From positions 1 to 22,382 of IMG/VR virus record IMGVR_UViG_3300007533_000022: a stretch of 22,382 bases of DNA; one strand, given 5' to 3'. A program made the translations under genes and the position numbers. This stretch comes from a virus. The notes under the pieces are model-generated. The model saw only the letters and a list, made by a program, of their open reading frames with translations. It was not told where the DNA came from and made no database searches. Of the stretch, positions 7,041-14,837 are shown one piece after another; the first letter of the stretch is position 1; every line of letters begins with the position of its first letter.

Positions 7041-7823
7041 ATGAAACTGGTCATTGCATCCGACCTGCACAACGAAATGCGGCATGACCCCCGTCCTGTC
7101 GAAAACCCGTTCCCACGGATCGCCGACGAACATGAGATGGCGATCATCGTGGCCGGCGATCTCGGGTCCATCAAGTACATGCAGGACACGATCCTTCCAT
7201 ACATCAAGGACCTTTCCGGACGTTTCCGGGCCGTGATCTATGTCCCGGGGAACCACGAGTTCTACGGCAGTGACATCGAAATGGCCGATGCAAAGCTGGC
7301 TCACGCTCTGCGGCGGCTCACCAACGTGTACTATTCCACGATCCAAGGTAAGTCCATCTTGCTCGACGACCTACAGATCGTGAGTCATCCGCTGTTCTCT
7401 GATATGGGCGGCACAGAAGAGACGAAGTATGCCATCGAATGCGCGCTTTTCGACTTCCGGGTCATTACGATCAACGGACGCGCGATCACGGGCGACAACT
7501 ACGTCGACTACTTCACGCAGGCACAGCGTTTCATTGGCGAGGAACTGTCACGGAATGACCACAAACACAAACAGGTCGTGGTAACGCATTGGGCGCCCTC
7601 GTATCAGTCCGTGCATCCACGATTTCGGAACACGTCCGTCAATGGCGGGTTCTGTAGCGAAATCGATTTCGATACGTTACGCCCGGCACTTTGGGTGCAT
7701 GGTCACACGCATGACGCGTTCGACTACACGATCAAGGACACACGCATCGTGTGCAACCCGGAAGGCTATCGCAGCGAGCACGGGTTTAACGGCTATCGAT
7801 CCATGAAGGTGATTGAAGTCTGA
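7041..7823 (+). CDS. Calcineurin-like metallophosphoesterase
   Basis: This 260-residue protein carries the full metallophosphoesterase motif set in order: ASDLHNE (Asp8, His10) at the N-terminus, VAGDLGS, PGNHEFYG, VVTHWAP and VHGHTHD. These residues coordinate two metal ions and hydrolyse phosphomonoesters or phosphodiesters. The exact substrate (nucleotide, RNA end or protein phosphate) cannot be read from the sequence. The start at 7041 places the first motif at the N-terminus as usual, with AAGGGA about 12 bases upstream; the frame is open further upstream but would overlap the membrane-protein gene and lacks homology. The protein looks complete and cytoplasmic, with no signal peptide. 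Similar enzymes are common accessory genes in large phages. Confidence 0.88.
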   Translation: MKLVIASDLHNEMRHDPRPVENPFPRIADEHEMAIIVAGDLGSIKYMQDTILPYIKDLSGRFRAVIYVPGNHEFYGSDIEMADAKLAHALRRLTNVYYSTIQGKSILLDDLQIVSHPLFSDMGGTEETKYAIECALFDFRVITINGRAITGDNYVDYFTQAQRFIGEELSRNDHKHKQVVVTHWAPSYQSVHPRFRNTSVNGGFCSEIDFDTLRPALWVHGHTHDAFDYTIKDTRIVCNPEGYRSEHGFNGYRSMKVIEV

Positions 7824-7835
7824 TGGAGATCGACA

Positions 7836-8027
7836 ATGAACAACAGCAAATCCGACGAAACCCTTGCAAGAATCACAATCACCATGATCATGATCATCGC
7901 GGGTATACCACTGGTTCTGTTGTTGTGGTGGGTGGTCTACGCCGCAGTGCTCTACCTGTCGCCGGCAGGAGTGGCCGCAATTTTCATGTTCGTGTGTGTA
8001 GCCATATTCATGCGCCTTGAGGTCTGA
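7836..8027 (+). CDS. Small hydrophobic membrane protein
   Basis: The 63-residue product has a short polar N-terminus, a long hydrophobic stretch at about residues 13-40 (containing LLLWWVVYAAVLYL) and a second one at about 44-60. It is probably two-pass in the host membrane. The ATG at 7836 has GGAG in TGATGGAGAT a few bases upstream and follows the phosphoesterase stop by 12 bases. The other open frame in this place gives a His/Arg-rich product with no sense, so the hydrophobic frame is preferred. Holin-like size and topology are possible, but nothing nearby (no endolysin) supports that role. Confidence 0.65.
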   Translation: MNNSKSDETLARITITMIMIIAGIPLVLLLWWVVYAAVLYLSPAGVAAIFMFVCVAIFMRLEV

Positions 8028-8063
8028 CACGGGGCGGCTGCTTTTCAGATGAAACCCTGATAA

Positions 8064-8092
8064 TTGACAATCATGCTCGTTCATGTTAGGAT
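8064..8092 (+). promoter_or_regulatory. Strong sigma70-type promoter with extended -10
   Basis: Perfect -35 TTGACA (8064-8069), 17-base spacer, -10 TAGGAT (8087-8092) and a TG dinucleotide one base before the -10. Expected transcription start is near 8099, leaving a short leader with a GGGGAGG ribosome-binding site. This is the best host-type promoter in the window and probably acts early in infection. Confidence 0.85.
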
Positions 8093-8119
8093 GAAACATA
8101 GCGTTGGGGAGGATGCATG

Positions 8120-8641
8120 ATGCTTTACAAGCCATATCCCAAGACACTGTCGGATGATCTGAAGGGATACGAGGTCACGCACGGTCTTGCCGACCCATAT
8201 GTTGATACCGAGTACGGCACGCTCATGTCCGTCGATGACGAGTTCGCCTATGTACGGTTCACCAAGAATGGTGCGGCCAAGAAGTGCCTCCGAGAGAACG
8301 TGGAAGTATGCAAGGTGCAGCATGATCACGACATCATGTTTCTGACCGATGCATTCTTCGCGGGTATTGATCTGACCCTGTCCGAGGAGGAGATTCAGCA
8401 ACAGGTTCGTGCGAACTACAACACCGTGCTGAAGAGCACCACCGGCAAGCGCAACAAGCGTGATCCCATTGCGGCCGGAAAGCGAACCAGCAAGAAGAAG
8501 TCCGTCAGCAAGAAGAACGAAGCAAAGCCGGTCGAGACCCCGACCGTCGCGCGTCGTCGTGCCAGCAAGAAGAAGGCCACGACGACGGTCGCTCCGAATC
8601 AGCCGGCGTCACTGATGATCAAATGCAAGGATGGCATCTAG
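8120..8641 (+). CDS. Early-type protein with Lys/Arg-rich tail
   Basis: The product has 173 residues from the ATG at 8120, which lies 7 bases after GGGGAGG; an ATG at 8117 is also possible but too close to the ribosome-binding site. Residues about 1-100 look globular, with a small beta domain (YGTLMSVDDEFAYVRF) and a helix (LTLSEEEIQQQVRANY). Residues about 110-160 are a low-complexity basic tail with repeated SKKK and RRR clusters interspersed with Ala, Pro and Thr, like histone H1 or other non-specific nucleic-acid-binding tails. It is driven by its own strong promoter. The function is unknown. Nucleic-acid binding is inferred from the tail only. Confidence 0.75.
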   Translation: MLYKPYPKTLSDDLKGYEVTHGLADPYVDTEYGTLMSVDDEFAYVRFTKNGAAKKCLRENVEVCKVQHDHDIMFLTDAFFAGIDLTLSEEEIQQQVRANYNTVLKSTTGKRNKRDPIAAGKRTSKKKSVSKKNEAKPVETPTVARRRASKKKATTTVAPNQPASLMIKCKDGI

Positions 8642-8652
8642 GGCGGACACGA

Positions 8653-8681
8653 ATGACAGGTCCTTGCGCGGTTGTTATACT
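8653..8681 (+). promoter_or_regulatory. Strong sigma70-type promoter with extended -10
   Basis: ATGACA (8653-8658, 5/6 to TTGACA), 17-base spacer, TATACT (8676-8681) and a TG one base before the -10. The expected start is near 8688, about 46 nt before the ATG at 8734. Confidence 0.8.
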
Positions 8682-8733
8682 ACTGCCTTATCGGGACTCG
8701 GTCTCACAATAACAACAATAGGAATCCCACTAC

Positions 8734-8961
8734 ATGACACGGGCAAAGATTGCCAGTTCTGCGGAACGATTGAAAAGCCGTTATCATTATGCGCGAAACG
8801 TACTCAAGCGCTCCCCCAACAATGTCCTATCCCGGGATGAACAAGTCGAGGTCTGCTATCTTATCAAGCGGATTGAAGACTATGGGTTCCGGTTCTTCCC
8901 GGATCACTACCTGCGTGATGATGTGGTTCGTCTGGAGCGCTTGGCCGGACGGGAGCACTGA
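8734..8961 (+). CDS. Small basic helical protein, unknown function
   Basis: The 75-residue protein (MTRAKIASSAERLKSRYHY...) is rich in Arg and Lys at the N-terminus and predicted to be mostly helical, with no Cys pairs or membrane segment. AGGA lies about 9 bases before the ATG. The gene follows a strong promoter and is separated from the next gene by only 3 bases, so that promoter probably also drives the downstream small gene, dsbA and possibly the polymerase genes. No family is recognised. Confidence 0.7.
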   Translation: MTRAKIASSAERLKSRYHYARNVLKRSPNNVLSRDEQVEVCYLIKRIEDYGFRFFPDHYLRDDVVRLERLAGREH

Positions 8962-8964
8962 TCC

Positions 8965-9237
8965 ATGACCAAGAAAGTAGAGTGGAAGCCGACCGACGCC
9001 GACCATCTACTGTACGAATTGTACATCGATGACAAACCCGCACTCGTCAGGTTTTCAACCCAAACCTATCGGGCACTGATTCGCGAGTTCCCCAACATTG
9101 ATATCAAGGGTTTCGTCGTCGATTCCATGGAAGACATCCTCGTGAAGGACCACGAACTCAGCCTCACCAAAGAAGAGGTCCATCAACTCGCGGAACAGTT
9201 CCGCGATATTGCCACAAAGGAAGACTGCAAGAAATGA
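8965..9237 (+). CDS. Small acidic protein upstream of dsbA, unknown
   Basis: The 90-residue protein has a beta-like N-terminal half (LLYELYIDDKPALVRFS) and a helical acidic C-terminal half (LTKEEVHQLAEQFRDIA). Its last codons overlap the dsbA-like ATG by ATGA (9234-9237), so the two are probably translated together. In T4, dsbA neighbours gene 33, the late-transcription coactivator that bridges RNA polymerase and clamp. This protein occupies a comparable place but lacks the hydrophobic clamp-binding C-terminus (LDFLL-type) of T4 gp33, so I do not assign it. Confidence 0.7.
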   Translation: MTKKVEWKPTDADHLLYELYIDDKPALVRFSTQTYRALIREFPNIDIKGFVVDSMEDILVKDHELSLTKEEVHQLAEQFRDIATKEDCKK

Positions 9238-9518
9238 CTACCAGAGACTATCGAGCCCCGCAACTCAACGAAGATCAGCGCGAGACGCTACGCAAGCTCG
9301 TCATCGAGGGCGTGAACAGCCGCGTTCGTCAGGATGCCGAGAAGGACCTTACCAAGGAACTGCGCCAGCGCGCAAAGGAAGAACTTGGGGTAAATACCAA
9401 GTTGTTCAACAAGGTCGTCGAGATCGCTCACAAAGAGAGCGGAGAACAGTACGATACGGAAACGGAGTCCGTGCTGTTGCTGGCCGAATGCGTAGGCATA
9501 TATCACTCCGACAAGTAA
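9234..9518 (+). CDS. dsbA: DsbA-like double-stranded DNA-binding late-transcription protein
   Basis: This 94-residue protein matches T4 DsbA in size and in its core: LTKELRQRAKEELGV here against LIKDIRIRAKDELGV in T4 (recalled), followed by KLFNKVVEIAHKES against KMFNRLLALYHKDN, then a YDTETESVLLLAE helix against FEAETEEVVELYD. DsbA is a small DNA-binding protein that binds near T4 late promoters and enhances late transcription. The protein is helical, charged and has no Cys-rich or membrane region. It overlaps the preceding small gene by 4 bases. Assignment rests on remembered sequence and could be tested by profile search. Confidence 0.75.
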   Translation: MTTRDYRAPQLNEDQRETLRKLVIEGVNSRVRQDAEKDLTKELRQRAKEELGVNTKLFNKVVEIAHKESGEQYDTETESVLLLAECVGIYHSDK

Positions 9519-9548
9519 ACGGGAACAAGCCAAGGATGGCAATTTACA

Positions 9549-9713
9549 ATGAATAAACTAAAAAGAATCGTAAAATTTTTGCTCAGCGTATTGTTCTGGA
9601 TCACCTTCATTACCTTCCTCACTACCGGCATCGTGATATTGTATGTCGCCTTCATCCTTGTGTGGATACTGGATACGGGTCTATCACGCCTGAGCCGGGG
9701 GAACGAAGTATAG
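9549..9713 (+). CDS. 54-residue membrane protein just before the polymerase
   Basis: A short ORF starts at ATG 9549, 11 bases after AAGGA, and ends with TAG directly abutting the polymerase ATG at 9714. The product begins MNKLKRIVKFLLSVLF and is hydrophobic over about residues 8-43, with a basic N-terminus and a polar tail (LSRLSRGNEV). It is probably a one- or two-pass inner-membrane protein. The exact abutment suggests translational coupling to 43A, whose own start lacks a separate ribosome-binding site apart from GGGGGAA-like sequence within this ORF. The function is unknown. Confidence 0.65.
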   Translation: MNKLKRIVKFLLSVLFWITFITFLTTGIVILYVAFILVWILDTGLSRLSRGNEV

Positions 9714-11414
9714 ATGTATATCGACGCGGAACGCATTCGAGGTACGAATGACGTCATGGTGTGGTGTCGAGACGACAAGGGCACGCTCTATACCTATCAG
9801 GACACCATGAAGCACTACTGCTACGTGGAGAGCCCCAAGGGAGAGTATCAATCCATCTTTGGCCACAAACTGGCCCGAGTAGACTTTGATACGTGGGGTG
9901 CCTTCGAGCGATACAAGCAGAGCAAATCCAACCTGTTCGAGTCGGATATCAATTCGATCTACAAGTACCTCTCCGATACCTTTCATGATGCCTCGCCGGG
10001 AACACTCAATGTCGGACTGTTTGACATCGAGGTCTATCCCAATCTGGAGGCAGGAAAGGGGTATCCAATCCACGACGATCCGCACGGGTACATCAACTCG
10101 ATCTCCCTGTTCGACCGCACGAAACAGGTGTATCACCTGTTCTTGCTGGACTCGGACCATATCACGGTCCAGTCCCCGGACGGCCTGCCGGTCGAACACC
10201 ATTACCATTCACAGGAAATACACCTGCTTTATGACTTCTTCCATACCATCAAGCCGATAGACATTCTCAGCGCTTGGCATGGTGACGGCTTCGACATCCC
10301 CTACATGATCGCGCGCACGGCCATGTTGCTGGGACCCAATGCCACCAGACATTTCTGTCGGAGTGACTTCCGGCCGATTGCTCGTACCCTCAATGACGAC
10401 TACGGTAATGAAGAGACCCGGTACATGTTGGTCGGGCGCCCGCACATTGACATGCTCAAAGCCTACAAGAAGTTCACGTTCGAAGAGCGGCCCTCCTACA
10501 AGCTCGACAGTATTGCCGAGGAAGAGGTCGGTGAACGCAAGACCGAGTACAGTGGTGACCTCGGCAGGCTCTACAACGAAGACCGCCAGACCTTCTATGA
10601 CTACTCCCTGCGCGATACCTACCTACTCAAGAAGCTGGATGACAAGCTGCGCCATATTGACCTAGTGGTGACCATGGCACGGCAGGCCAGCGTTCGTTTC
10701 AACGACGTCTTTGGCAGCATTCGGTATCTGGAACACACGATTCTCAACTACTGCCATTTTCACAAGGACCCGATGCTGATCGTCCCTGACAAGAAGGACC
10801 ATCTACGGGAAGCGTTTCCGGGGGCATTGGTATTCAAGACGATGACCGGGGTTCATGGTTGGTCCACGTCCATCGACCTGACCTCACTATACCCATCCGT
10901 GATCATGGCACTCGGGATCAGTCCGGAGTCCATTGTCATGCAGTGTGAGAGTCGCGGAGAGGATTTCGTTCGAATCGTGGAACGTCAAGAGACCATGGTC
11001 ACCGTGGTGGTGCGCAACAATTTGACGGATGAACGGGAGTCGTTCACCATCAGCGCCCGTGAACTTGACGATGTGATCCGTAGCAATGGCTACACGCTTT
11101 CTGCCAATGGCACCATCTTCGATGGCAGGGGTGGTATCATTCCCGAAGTGATTCGTCTGTGGTTTGAAACTCGAAAGCAATTGAAAGACCGGATGAAAGT
11201 CTGCGCGAAGGCAGGCGACCACGAGGGCGAGAAGTTCTACGACATGCGCCAACACATCCAGAAGATCAATCTAAACTCACTCTACGGCATGTTGGCCAAT
11301 CCGTTCTCCCGTTTCTTTGATATCGAAATGGCCCGCTCCATCACGCTCACCGGTCAGGAGATCGCGAAACACCAGACGCGGATGGCAGATGAGATCGTCA
11401 GGGGCGCCGTATGA
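9714..11414 (+). CDS. 43A: Family B DNA polymerase, N-terminal part (gp43A)
   Basis: The 566-residue product is the exonuclease plus most of the polymerase domain of a T4 gp43-like replicative polymerase. Visible motifs: Exo I FDIE (Asp104, Glu106), Exo II GDGFDIP (Asp194), Exo III YDYSLRD (Asp301), polymerase motif A DLTSLYPS (Asp388) and motif B KINLNSLYG (Lys517, Tyr524). The proofreading site is complete. The protein stops 40 residues after motif B, before motif C, which lies in the next gene; neither part can polymerise alone. The stop overlaps the 43B start as ATGA. Split gene 43 is known in some T4-like phages of Aeromonas. The ATG follows the stop of the small membrane gene directly. 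Confidence 0.95.
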   Translation: MYIDAERIRGTNDVMVWCRDDKGTLYTYQDTMKHYCYVESPKGEYQSIFGHKLARVDFDTWGAFERYKQSKSNLFESDINSIYKYLSDTFHDASPGTLNVGLFDIEVYPNLEAGKGYPIHDDPHGYINSISLFDRTKQVYHLFLLDSDHITVQSPDGLPVEHHYHSQEIHLLYDFFHTIKPIDILSAWHGDGFDIPYMIARTAMLLGPNATRHFCRSDFRPIARTLNDDYGNEETRYMLVGRPHIDMLKAYKKFTFEERPSYKLDSIAEEEVGERKTEYSGDLGRLYNEDRQTFYDYSLRDTYLLKKLDDKLRHIDLVVTMARQASVRFNDVFGSIRYLEHTILNYCHFHKDPMLIVPDKKDHLREAFPGALVFKTMTGVHGWSTSIDLTSLYPSVIMALGISPESIVMQCESRGEDFVRIVERQETMVTVVVRNNLTDERESFTISARELDDVIRSNGYTLSANGTIFDGRGGIIPEVIRLWFETRKQLKDRMKVCAKAGDHEGEKFYDMRQHIQKINLNSLYGMLANPFSRFFDIEMARSITLTGQEIAKHQTRMADEIVRGAV

Positions 11415-12331
11415 GCACGCGTCCGAGGAGGGGCACCGCCGGTAGCTTTCATACGTGGTTCGAGCAGGAGGACGGCAGCATGCGCCTCCTGCAATACGAT
11501 GCCACACATGTCATCGCGGGCGACACGGATTCATCATACGTCTCGTTGGATTCCATCTTCAAGCCCGATGCGAGCGTCGATGATGTAGTCAGTTATGCCA
11601 ACAATCTTGGCATAAAGGTCAACCAGAGCTTCCCGCGATTCATGCAACGGGTGTTCAATGTCGGCGAAAATCGCATGTCCTTCAACGGCGAGCAGGTGAT
11701 CGTGACCGACCGGGAAGTCGTGGCCGACAAGGCCCTGTTCAAGGCCAAGAAGAACTACATGATGCACTTGGTCGACAAGGACGGGAAGCGCATAGACAAG
11801 AACAAGATTACCGGCTTGGAGATCATCAAGGCGGATACCCCCGGTTGTGTGCAGGATTTCCTTCTGAAAGCTGTCCTGAGCATTGTTGATGGCGCTGACT
11901 ATGAAACGATCCGGGACATGATTGCGGAGTTCAAGTCCGAGTATCACGAGAAGACGTTTCAGGAGATCGGCCGGCCAATGTCGGTGAAAGTGCTCAAGAA
12001 GTGCGAAGACGAATACAAGACGTCCGGGACCATGAAGGGGTTCAGTTACCATGTCCGCGCCGCCATGTTTTACAATAGCCTCTGCGGACCGAACGACATA
12101 AGAATCCGGTCGGGTGACAAGATCGCAATCTGTTACATCGACCATCCAGACAGCAAGTACATTGCGGTTCCCATCGATGCCGACGTACTACCAGACTTTG
12201 TCGCCGACATGAGCGTGGATTGGAAGACGCAATGGAAGACTGTAGAGAAGAAAATAGGAAACTATCTCAAGTCCCTAGGATGGGACATCCAGAGCCGTCA
12301 GGAAGATGTTCTCAATCAATTCATAGAGTAA
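11411..12331 (+). CDS. 43B: Family B DNA polymerase, C-terminal part (gp43B)
   Basis: The 306-residue product carries polymerase motif C, AGDTDSSYVSLD (Asp38, Asp40), which supplies a catalytic aspartate to the palm, followed by a thumb region containing KAKKNYMMHLVDKDGKR and DTPGCVQDFL. The C-terminal end (EDVLNQFIE) may serve for clamp binding, as the gp43 C-terminus does in T4. The ATG at 11411 overlaps the 43A stop, and AGGGG lies 6 bases upstream, so reinitiation by the same ribosome is likely and would give equal amounts of the two parts. About 25 N-terminal residues have no obvious counterpart in unsplit gp43 and may help the parts associate. Confidence 0.93.
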   Translation: MSTRPRRGTAGSFHTWFEQEDGSMRLLQYDATHVIAGDTDSSYVSLDSIFKPDASVDDVVSYANNLGIKVNQSFPRFMQRVFNVGENRMSFNGEQVIVTDREVVADKALFKAKKNYMMHLVDKDGKRIDKNKITGLEIIKADTPGCVQDFLLKAVLSIVDGADYETIRDMIAEFKSEYHEKTFQEIGRPMSVKVLKKCEDEYKTSGTMKGFSYHVRAAMFYNSLCGPNDIRIRSGDKIAICYIDHPDSKYIAVPIDADVLPDFVADMSVDWKTQWKTVEKKIGNYLKSLGWDIQSRQEDVLNQFIE

Positions 12332-12342
12332 ACGTATAACAA

Positions 12343-13065
12343 ATGGCTATACAAGAAGAACAACAGAAACCAAAACACGCTGACTCTTCCAAAGAACAGA
12401 TCATCATGCAGACCGCTAGGGGGCTATACATAGACCTCTACAACATCTCGGCCAATGAACTGTTCATTGAGGACATCGCCCATTCATTGGGGAACCAATG
12501 TCGTTATGGCGGTCATACGCACGAGTTCTATTCAGTAGCGGAGCATTCAGTACTAGCCTCCAAGATAGGGGAGTTCTTCTGCGAGCAGTTCCCAAACGAA
12601 ATGGCGCAGTTGTTAGGTATTGATGATGTTGGGGGCTTGGATGGAATCCGGAACGAGTACCTTTTGGGGCTTCTTATGCATGATGCATCTGAAGCCTATC
12701 TTTCCGATGTGATCACTCCCATCAAGCGCAAGCTTGGGGACTACCTCCTCATCGAGGAACGCATTCAGAAGAAGATCGAGGGACTGTTGGGGCTGCATTT
12801 CAGCCGCCCCGAGGAATCGGCCGCGATCAAGATGGTCGACATCTTCATGTTGATCATTGAATCGTTGCACCTGATGATAGACCCGCAACCCATGATCGAT
12901 ACGGAGTTCCCCAAGTTGCCGCAGTTCGTGCAGGAGTGGTTCCGTGAGGACTTCGATATCGATGCACACGGCTGGATGGTACCAATGCCGCTGTTGCCGA
13001 AACCCGCCAAACAGGCGTTTCTGGATCATTTCGATATCCGTGTCGAAGCCATGGAGGCGGCATGA
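12343..13065 (+). CDS. HD-domain hydrolase, YfbR-like 5'-nucleotidase family
   Basis: The 240-residue protein has the HD phosphohydrolase pattern of YfbR-like enzymes: IEDIAHSLGNQCRYGGHT, then EFYSVAEHSVLAS, then LLMHDASEAYLSDVITPIK (His113, Asp114), then a later conserved Asp in KMVDIF. Known members remove phosphate from deoxynucleoside monophosphates, so a role in nucleotide pool balance alongside the phage reductase is plausible. Family members usually begin near MQTARGLYIDL, i.e. an ATG at 12406; the longer start at 12343 adds 21 polar residues. Neither start has a strong ribosome-binding site. It overlaps the clamp gene by ATGA (13062-13065) and so is translationally linked to the replisome. 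Confidence 0.85.
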   Translation: MAIQEEQQKPKHADSSKEQIIMQTARGLYIDLYNISANELFIEDIAHSLGNQCRYGGHTHEFYSVAEHSVLASKIGEFFCEQFPNEMAQLLGIDDVGGLDGIRNEYLLGLLMHDASEAYLSDVITPIKRKLGDYLLIEERIQKKIEGLLGLHFSRPEESAAIKMVDIFMLIIESLHLMIDPQPMIDTEFPKLPQFVQEWFREDFDIDAHGWMVPMPLLPKPAKQAFLDHFDIRVEAMEAA

Positions 13066-13823
13066 ATATCACACTCTTGCACAATCGTCTCAAGATCATT
13101 CAGTCCGTGTCCAAGATCGACCGGGTCGTAATCAACAAAACGAACGATGAGGACGAGTGTTTGACCTACCGGGGGATGAACGATGATGCCTCTTTGGTCC
13201 TGTTCGATGAACACGAGCAACACTTCGATGAGGATTGGGGTGCCTATTCCATGGGGATCGGTTCTGTGGGAACCCTGTTGGACCGGCTGTCATTGTTCGA
13301 TCTGAGCGCGGCGCGGGTCGAGGTCACGAGCAACGAAGACCATGTGCTGGAGCGGCTGTCGATCAAGCAGTCGCGGCAAAAGGCGACGTATACGTTCACA
13401 CCCCCGGAACGATGTGTGACATGGAAGCGCAACAAACACGCCTATGAAGAGGTCATCTTCACCATGAAATTCGACAAGACATGGTGGCAGGATGTGCAAC
13501 GAGCAATCAGTTCCATGCGCCAGTCACAACACGGAGCCGAGTCCTTCAATGTCGTCTGTGACAAGAAGGGTGAGGTCAAGCTGATCCTGCGTGACGCAGA
13601 CAAGGGGGATTGCTTTGAATACGTGCTGGCAACAGCAGAAGAATCCGAACAGCAGACCAAGTGGTCTGCGTGTTGGAAGACGGCAACGGTACAGAAGTTG
13701 ATACGAGAGGGCATAAAGTTCAATTCAAACGGAACCATCCAAATCGGTATCACTCAAAGAGGTATGGGTATAGTGGAGGTCGATGGCTTGGCTTTCTTCC
13801 TGATCCCATACATCGAAGACTAA
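13062..13823 (+). CDS. 45: Sliding clamp (gp45-like)
   Basis: The 253-residue protein is assigned as the DNA polymerase processivity clamp from its size (T4 gp45 is 228 residues), its position directly before SSB and near the clamp loader and polymerase, and its beta-rich two-domain pattern. Examples are VINKTNDEDECLTYRGMND near the start, an interdomain FTMKFDKTWWQDVQRAIS helix and a C-terminal GMGIVEVDGLAFFLIPYIED strand pair. In T4 the trimeric ring tethers the polymerase and also activates late transcription. GGAGG lies 7 bases before the ATG, which overlaps the HD gene. Sequence identity to T4 is low by eye, so context carries much of the call. Confidence 0.75.
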   Translation: MNITLLHNRLKIIQSVSKIDRVVINKTNDEDECLTYRGMNDDASLVLFDEHEQHFDEDWGAYSMGIGSVGTLLDRLSLFDLSAARVEVTSNEDHVLERLSIKQSRQKATYTFTPPERCVTWKRNKHAYEEVIFTMKFDKTWWQDVQRAISSMRQSQHGAESFNVVCDKKGEVKLILRDADKGDCFEYVLATAEESEQQTKWSACWKTATVQKLIREGIKFNSNGTIQIGITQRGMGIVEVDGLAFFLIPYIED

Positions 13824-13837
13824 CGTTGCAGACAACG
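13824..13837 (+). promoter_or_regulatory. Small hairpin in the SSB gene leader
   Basis: CGTTG-CAGA-CAACG forms a 5-bp stem with a 4-base loop immediately after the clamp stop and 27 bases before the gene 32 ATG. It is followed by an A-rich, unstructured stretch containing GAGG. In T4 a structured element plus an unstructured A/U-rich leader lets gp32 repress its own mRNA; a similar role here is only a suggestion. Confidence 0.35.
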
Positions 13838-13863
13838 AAAACAAAAGAGGAATCACAGCAATA

Positions 13864-14763
13864 ATGAGCAGACTGACAAAGACCGAACTCAAGACCGAAC
13901 TCCTGAAAGACAAGCTGGCAAAAGAAGAAGAAAAGCGCGGCGGCAAGAGCGATTCACGCATGCTGCCGTTCTGGAATCTGACCCCGCGCGAACAAATCAA
14001 GATGGTAATCGTCCCGGACGAGAAGCAGAACCTCTTCGTCAAGTATCGCACCCATGGCGGGAAGCTTTCGGGTGTCAAGTCGATCAACTGTGCCTATGAA
14101 TCGTCAGGGGAGAGTTGCCCGGCATGCCAGTTGTCGTTTCAGTATTACAACGAAGGCGACAAGGATGAGGCCGCGAAGTGGCGCTCCAAGGAGACCTTCA
14201 TCTCGCAGTGCATCCCGATTGAATCGGATATCGAGATTCCGGAGAATGAGGACGGCAACCTCGTGAAACTGATGTATCTGCCATGGGCGGTCAAGGAGAA
14301 ACTGACCGAGGCCATCATGAGCGGCGAGATCGATGATCCCTCTGATCATGTATTCGTGTTGCGCGCCAGCAAGAATCAGGGCGGACGTAACTCATACGAG
14401 AACTCGTACTTCCTGCACAAGCCCTTGGAAGACGAGGTCCCCAAGGAGTTCTTCGAGGCGGCGGATGCCGGACTCATTCAGCCTTACGATCTAGAGGCCG
14501 AATTGCCGGCTCCGACTACCACGCACGACGTCCAGACGTGGCTTGACGGCGCACTGGAAACCGTGGAAAATGCCCGCAAGGCAAAATCGTCTGCGGAGGA
14601 CGTTAAATCGAAAATCCGGGATTCCCGGAATGACGATGAGGACCATACCGACACCACAACGAGCGCACCTGTGCGCGAGACCGAACCGGTGTCGAGTGAA
14701 AACAGCACATCCGCATTACGTGAACGCCTGCGTAATCGAGCACGCAATACCGCCGACGACTGA
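13864..14763 (+). CDS. 32: Single-stranded DNA-binding protein (gp32-like)
   Basis: The 299-residue protein closely fits T4 gp32 (301 residues). A zinc site is visible as His64, Cys76, Cys85 and Cys88 (motif CPACQ), very close to T4's His64, Cys77, Cys87 and Cys90. The N-terminus is rich in Lys/Arg/Glu helix, as in the cooperative-binding domain, and is followed by LPFWNLTPREQIKMVI, the start of the OB-fold core. The C-terminal 60 residues are polar and disordered, with acidic patches (DDEDHTD), as in the protein-interaction tail, although the extreme end is basic before a final DD. The protein coats template DNA and recruits primase and helicase loader. A good terminator follows. Confidence 0.93.
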   Translation: MSRLTKTELKTELLKDKLAKEEEKRGGKSDSRMLPFWNLTPREQIKMVIVPDEKQNLFVKYRTHGGKLSGVKSINCAYESSGESCPACQLSFQYYNEGDKDEAAKWRSKETFISQCIPIESDIEIPENEDGNLVKLMYLPWAVKEKLTEAIMSGEIDDPSDHVFVLRASKNQGGRNSYENSYFLHKPLEDEVPKEFFEAADAGLIQPYDLEAELPAPTTTHDVQTWLDGALETVENARKAKSSAEDVKSKIRDSRNDDEDHTDTTTSAPVRETEPVSSENSTSALRERLRNRARNTADD

Positions 14764-14790
14764 TCCCGGTCGTCCTGTCGGAGTGAAACA

Positions 14791-14819
14791 GAGGGGGACA
14801 TTGTCCCCCTCGTCTTTTT
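14791..14819 (+). terminator. Rho-independent terminator after gene 32
   Basis: Stem GAGGGGGAC (14791-14799) pairs with GTCCCCCTC (14803-14811) around a 3-base loop and is followed by GTCTTTTT. It begins 28 bases after the SSB stop. A terminator here would allow abundant SSB mRNA while limiting read-through to the clamp-loader genes. Confidence 0.9.
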
Positions 14820-14837
14820 GAATGAAGGGGAAATCTG

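Noticed and set aside
7823-8020. His-rich 65-codon frame overlapping the small membrane protein
   Set aside because: The alternative frame gives a two-segment hydrophobic protein with a better start; the His/Arg-rich product is a shadow.
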